Positions 60,270 through 64,000 of a stretch of 64,000 nt of DNA are shown one piece after another. The stretch is taken from NCBI GenBank assembly GCA_964617875.1, contig CAZUAI010000014.1, positions 1-64,000 of the forward strand. The letters are read 5' to 3'. Under the pieces are notes generated by a model. That model was given only the letters and a program-made list of their open reading frames with translations, was not told the origin of the DNA and made no database searches. Position 1 is the stretch's first letter. Each line of letters opens with the position of its first letter. The translations under genes were made by a program, and so were the position numbers. Origin of the DNA: CAZMVY01 sp964617875. Its GTDB lineage: Bacteria; Planctomycetota; Phycisphaerae; UBA1845; PWPN01.

Positions 60270-63200
60270 TCATTTTACGCGATTCTGCCGGGCCGCTTCC
60301 TCGATGATCCGCTCCGCCTCGGCGTGCAGTTCCGGCACGTACGGGTTGGCCCGGACGGCTCGGGCTATCGCACGCGCCGGCCTGAGACGGCCGGCGGTCA
60401 GGTCGCCCTCCGCCTGCGGCAAAGCGGCCTGCGCCTGGGCCTGTGATTCGCGAATGGCCCCGCTGAGGCGGTCAATCTCCTCGATCAGCGTCGCGATGCG
60501 CCCCTTCGTCTCGTCGCCGGCGCCGTGCCGCGCCCGCTCGGCGAGATTCCGGGCCCTCGCCAGATCCTCCAGTTCCGCCGGCTCGTCGCGCCGCCGGGAG
60601 TCGTAGCAGGCCTGCGCCTCGTTCAGCTTCGCCTCGGCCGCCTCGTGATCGAGACGCACAAGGAAGGCCCGCAGCGCCTGGGCGATCTCCCGCGCATCGG
60701 GATAGCGGTCCTTCGGCTCGGGGGCCATGGCCCGATCGCAGATCTCGCACAAGGCCGGGTGTGCCTTCGGCGCCACGTTCGACACGGGCGGATACGGCGA
60801 ACGCAACGTGTTCAGCAGCGTCCGCGAGACGGACCATCCGCCCGCCGTCGGGGACGCGGCGTCCTGCCCCGCACGGGACGTTCGTTCGCGGGCGCCTCCG
60901 GCGACGCCCTTCGCGGCGGCGCGGAACGGCGGCCGCCCGGCCAGCATTTCGTACAGGACGCACCCGAGCGCGAAGATGTCCGCCCGGGCGTCCACGTATT
61001 CCCCCATCGAGGCGATGACCTCGGGCGCGATGTAGCCCGGCGTGCCGCTCAGCCCCGTGCGCTCCCGCCGGTTGCAGATCGTCCGCACCCGGGCCAGGCC
61101 GAAGTCGATCAGCCAGGGCCCCTTCCCCGACTCGGTCGCCAGGTAGATGTTCTGCGGCTTGATGTCGCCGTGCAGCACGCCCTTCTCGTGCGCATAGGCG
61201 AGCGCGTCCGCGACCGGGATCAGAATCTCCGCGATCTGGCGCGGGTCGAGGGCGTTCTGCCGGATGTGCTCGGCCAGGTCGCGCCCCTCTTCGTATTCGG
61301 TATCGAAACAGGGCCGGTCTTCGATGATGCTGAAACCGTTGATATGGAGGATGTGCGAGTGCTTCTCCAGGTGGGCGATGACCTGTGCCTCTTCCTGGAG
61401 CGCACCGGCCAGGGCCGCGCTGTCTGCCACGGGCGGCGCGACCTTCAGGGCGACCTTGCGGTTGAGCATCCGGTCCAGCGCCAGATAGACCTGCCCCATT
61501 CCGCCGCTGCCGAGCGGCCGGAGGATCTCGTACTTGTCGCCCAGCCGGTAGCCCGGCGGGAGCATCTCCGCCGGCGCCGCCGGCGACGCCGCCTCGGCGC
61601 AGTCGGTCAGAAACGTGCGGAACGTGTGGAGCGTCGTCCGCACCCACGGCGGGAGCGGGCCGGTGAGGTCCTCCTCCGGCGGCAGGATGACGCTGCTCGG
61701 TTCCCCTGCCTCGCGATCCGCAAGGCCCTCGAGATAGCGTTCGATGCTGCCGGCCAGCATCGAACGCCGCAGGTTCACGGCCCGTTGCCGCAACACGCCG
61801 GCGGCGGACAACGCCGCCTGGGAGACCGCGTCCGGCGCCGTCTCCCGCTGCACGAACTCCGCCAGCGTGCGGATCGCCGCCTCGAAGTCCTTGGCGTCCA
61901 TCGATGCCATGGCCGATTCGAGTCCGGGCAGCCGCTCCAGCACGCGCTCCGCATCGGCCCGCACGCTCGGCTCGGCATGGCGATTGGCCAGGACGCCTTC
62001 GGCGTGGCGCCGCGCCGTGTCGAGCCCTGCATCGCGCAGCGCCGCAATCGCCTGGTCGCGGTCGGCGATCGACCGGAGACGTGCATTCTCCTTCCCGCGT
62101 CGCGCCGTCTCGCGCAGCCCGCAAGCCTTGCTGCGAATCTCGTCGTCGGCGTACGGGTCGTCTGCCGTGCGGCCCGCAACCTCGGCCGCCTCCTCGAACT
62201 CGTCCGCCGCAACGTGCTTCGCCGCCGTATCGAGAAGCTCGCGAAGCAGCGCCCGGCGCTCCTCGAACTCCCGCGCAATCCTCTCGGAAAGCCCCTTCGC
62301 TTGCTCCGAGATGCTCGAATGCCGGCTTGTGAGCAACGGCCGGACCTCTGCGTCGGCGTCTCGAAGCTTTCCTTCGTCCAGAAGTCTCTGCACGTTCTGG
62401 AGAGCCGCTTCCGCCTTCTTCAGATCCTCGATGCCTTTCTTGGCTCTTTCGACCAGACCCCGTCTTGCCGCATCGATCTGGTCGCGCAGGGTTTGGGCAC
62501 GCTCGCGATGCTCATCAGGAATCCCCTGTGTACCCAGAACGGCCTGGACCGACGCAGACGCCCGGCGAAGACTGTCGTCGTCATTGGTTTCCAGATCTTC
62601 GGTGGCGGACGCCAGGAGTTGTTCCGCCCGCGCAATCGCCTCCTGCCGCCGCCGCTCCGCCTCCGCGCGCTGCTGCCGCTCGTGCTCGATCCGTTGCAGC
62701 ATCTGCCGGCCGATGACGGCCAGATCGGCATGCACGTCCTGCGCGGCCACCGGCTTCGCCGCCTCTTCGGCACCTGCGAGATCACCGTGATCGAAGCACG
62801 TTCCTGCCTGCTGAAGCAGGTCCTCGAGATGGAGGCGGTACTGTTTCTTCCGTTCTTCCTCCTCATCATGCCGCCGCAAGCGGTCCTTGGCCTCGCTGAT
62901 CCGCGCCGCGACATCACCCAGCCATTCGGGCACATCGAGCGGTGGCGCCAGGAGGCTCCGCAGCGCCTCCCAATCCTCCCTTTCCAACGCCGTCCGTGCC
63001 TGGTCGGCCCGCTCGCGAGCGGCCTTCTCCATCGCCCGGGCCTCGCCCGCGATGCTCTCCTCGGCCTCGGCCCATTCCTTCAGCAACGCCTCCGCGCGGC
63101 GGCGGACTGGGGGAAGCAGCATCGGGTCGTCCAGCAGATGCTCGAGCATCGACTGTTGCGTCTTGACGGTACGCATCAATTCCCGCCGCGTAACCCCCTT

Positions 63201-64000
63201 CAGCCGGTTCAGCGTGGATTCGATGTGATCGAGCCGTTTGTGTGCGAAATCGTTGTTGTGATCCAGAATCTCGCGAGCGCGCGCGCCCGCCGCCAACACG
63301 GCGGACGGCAGGCCGGCCGCCGCCGGGAACCCCTCGAGCAACTCGACGGCCTCCTGCCAGTCCTCGCCCTGCATCCGTTCGACGGCCTGCGCCAACGTCC
63401 ACAGGGCCTTGCCCTTCTGAGTCACGTCCACGGGGGCGGTCCCCGTGGCAGCGATTCGCTCGGCACGGCGGGCGACGTCGGCCCACGGGACCGATTCGTA
63501 CGGGTTCTCCTCCAGCAGGCGGAAGCACGCGTCGAGGCGCTGCCGTACGATGTCTGCGAGATCGACGGGCACGATCCCGAACGACGCCAGCTTGCTCAAG
63601 ACCCCGTCCGCCGTCGGCCGATCCTTCGGGACGTCGCCGATCATGCCCCGCACAAGCTCGCACCACTCTTTCATGCCCGCGACAGGCGACTCACGGAGTT
63701 CCCTCCGCATCAAAGGCCGGCGAACGATCTGTGGCATTTGCTGCGCCACATCGACGATCCTGACCGCCTCGGGGTAATCAAAGAAGTACGGGTGATAGTG
63801 TTCGGCCAGCAGAAACAGAACGAACCCGGCCGCGACAATGTCCGACGGCCACTCGAACGTACCAAGCTGCTTTCGCTCGCGGTCGTACTTCCACGGATCG
63901 ATGAACGCGCAGATGCGGTCGTCCCGATCGTACACGTCGGGGGAGAGGACCTCCCAAACCCCCGTGACGATATCGTCGCCCTCGCCGCCGCGCGGCCGAA
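60270..64000 (-). CDS. Very large Ser/Thr kinase with helical region, N-terminus beyond the window
   Basis: The open frame runs to the right edge without a stop, so it is partial (at least 1,243 residues). Residues about 1-120 look like the C-lobe of a kinase (EWPSDIVAAGFVLFLLAE, then DVPKDRPTADGVLSKL). A long glutamate/arginine-rich helical region follows (about 150-780). A full Ser/Thr kinase spans about 800-1065: GSGGMG, VALKVA, GVLHGDIKPQN (HGD in place of HRD, a non-RD kinase), LIDFGLARV, GTPGYIAPE. A helical tail of about 150 residues ends the protein. It is probably cytoplasmic. It lies 30 bases before the Ig-domain gene on the same strand, so the two may be one transcript. Confidence 0.88.
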   Translation of the reverse strand, partial: RPRGGEGDDIVTGVWEVLSPDVYDRDDRICAFIDPWKYDRERKQLGTFEWPSDIVAAGFVLFLLAEHYHPYFFDYPEAVRIVDVAQQMPQIVRRPLMRRELRESPVAGMKEWCELVRGMIGDVPKDRPTADGVLSKLASFGIVPVDLADIVRQRLDACFRLLEENPYESVPWADVARRAERIAATGTAPVDVTQKGKALWTLAQAVERMQGEDWQEAVELLEGFPAAAGLPSAVLAAGARAREILDHNNDFAHKRLDHIESTLNRLKGVTRRELMRTVKTQQSMLEHLLDDPMLLPPVRRRAEALLKEWAEAEESIAGEARAMEKAARERADQARTALEREDWEALRSLLAPPLDVPEWLGDVAARISEAKDRLRRHDEEEERKKQYRLHLEDLLQQAGTCFDHGDLAGAEEAAKPVAAQDVHADLAVIGRQMLQRIEHERQQRAEAERRRQEAIARAEQLLASATEDLETNDDDSLRRASASVQAVLGTQGIPDEHRERAQTLRDQIDAARRGLVERAKKGIEDLKKAEAALQNVQRLLDEGKLRDADAEVRPLLTSRHSSISEQAKGLSERIAREFEERRALLRELLDTAAKHVAADEFEEAAEVAGRTADDPYADDEIRSKACGLRETARRGKENARLRSIADRDQAIAALRDAGLDTARRHAEGVLANRHAEPSVRADAERVLERLPGLESAMASMDAKDFEAAIRTLAEFVQRETAPDAVSQAALSAAGVLRQRAVNLRRSMLAGSIERYLEGLADREAGEPSSVILPPEEDLTGPLPPWVRTTLHTFRTFLTDCAEAASPAAPAEMLPPGYRLGDKYEILRPLGSGGMGQVYLALDRMLNRKVALKVAPPVADSAALAGALQEEAQVIAHLEKHSHILHINGFSIIEDRPCFDTEYEEGRDLAEHIRQNALDPRQIAEILIPVADALAYAHEKGVLHGDIKPQNIYLATESGKGPWLIDFGLARVRTICNRRERTGLSGTPGYIAPEVIASMGEYVDARADIFALGCVLYEMLAGRPPFRAAAKGVAGGARERTSRAGQDAASPTAGGWSVSRTLLNTLRSPYPPVSNVAPKAHPALCEICDRAMAPEPKDRYPDAREIAQALRAFLVRLDHEAAEAKLNEAQACYDSRRRDEPAELEDLARARNLAERARHGAGDETKGRIATLIEEIDRLSGAIRESQAQAQAALPQAEGDLTAGRLRPARAIARAVRANPYVPELHAEAERIIEEAARQNRVK

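Overview
The window looks like a chromosome piece from a member of the Planctomycetota, most likely a Phycisphaerae-type lineage. The evidence is very high GC, four Gfo/Idh/MocA oxidoreductases (two with twin-arginine leaders), Tat-exported sugar isomerases, a secreted sulfatase and fucosidase, sodium:solute symporters, and secreted repeat proteins ending in paired EF-hand (dockerin-like) motifs with the signature CFNGPNxP. Two runs of exactly 100 N (16737-16836 and 39880-39979) show a scaffolded draft. Both gaps fall inside repeats. Two genes carry apparent single-base deletions in G runs (near 11138 and 57478).

Layout. 1-4757: an exported Gfo-type oxidoreductase, a divergent exported sugar isomerase with a near-consensus sigma-54 promoter, and an FHA-GAF histidine kinase. 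5081-9935: a rightward run of a LolD-like ABC ATPase, a VTT-like membrane protein (GTGA overlap), a LolA-like periplasmic protein, another Tat-exported oxidoreductase and RsgA. 10022-14889: a small cupin, a LysE exporter coupled to a broken small ORF, a lactate-racemase-family protein, and a ceramidase-like enzyme with a LamG-like tail. 14942-19743: a giant putative lipoprotein of fourteen Ig/PKD-like repeats. 20150-20231: tRNA-Leu(UAG). 20341-28972: carbohydrate genes (SSS symporter, GH29 fucosidase, MBOAT acyltransferase, lyxose-isomerase-like cupin, oxidoreductase, sulfatase). 29061-33464: two secreted proteins with the same EF-hand tail. One is a caspase/legumain-like protein whose catalytic halves appear swapped; the other has two seven-bladed propellers. 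33957-39560: B12-binding radical SAM protein, TyrS, exported isomerase, second symporter. 39562-40684: repeat cluster and a decayed EF-hand gene. 40730-47687: SMP-30 lactonase-like protein, zinc-ribbon membrane protein, and a leftward aldolase-oxidoreductase-SDR operon facing a GntR/FCD regulator. 47815-56500: membrane protein, HNH nuclease, cheX-cheY-fapA, glycosyltransferase, short UvrC-like protein, GAF/sigma-54 activator. 56584-64000: small lipoprotein, eukaryote-like Ig-domain surface protein (frameshifted), and a very large kinase cut by the window edge.

How it fits together. Much of the window suits growth on sulfated, fucose-containing polysaccharide: a sulfatase and fucosidase outside the cytoplasm, sodium symporters, oxidoreductases and isomerases for released sugars, then a lactonase-like protein, SDR and HpcH/HpaI aldolase giving pyruvate plus an aldehyde, and a lactate-racemase-family protein. 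That route is inferred from families, not proven. The genes are spread in small units rather than one locus. Signalling genes (FHA-GAF kinase, CheX/CheY, sigma-54 activator, large Ser/Thr kinase) lie between them.

The strongest novelty candidates are the swapped-order caspase-like protein, the double propeller with a shared sorting tail, the sigma-54 promoter, an IS5-type MITE, and the kinase/Ig-protein pair at the right edge.
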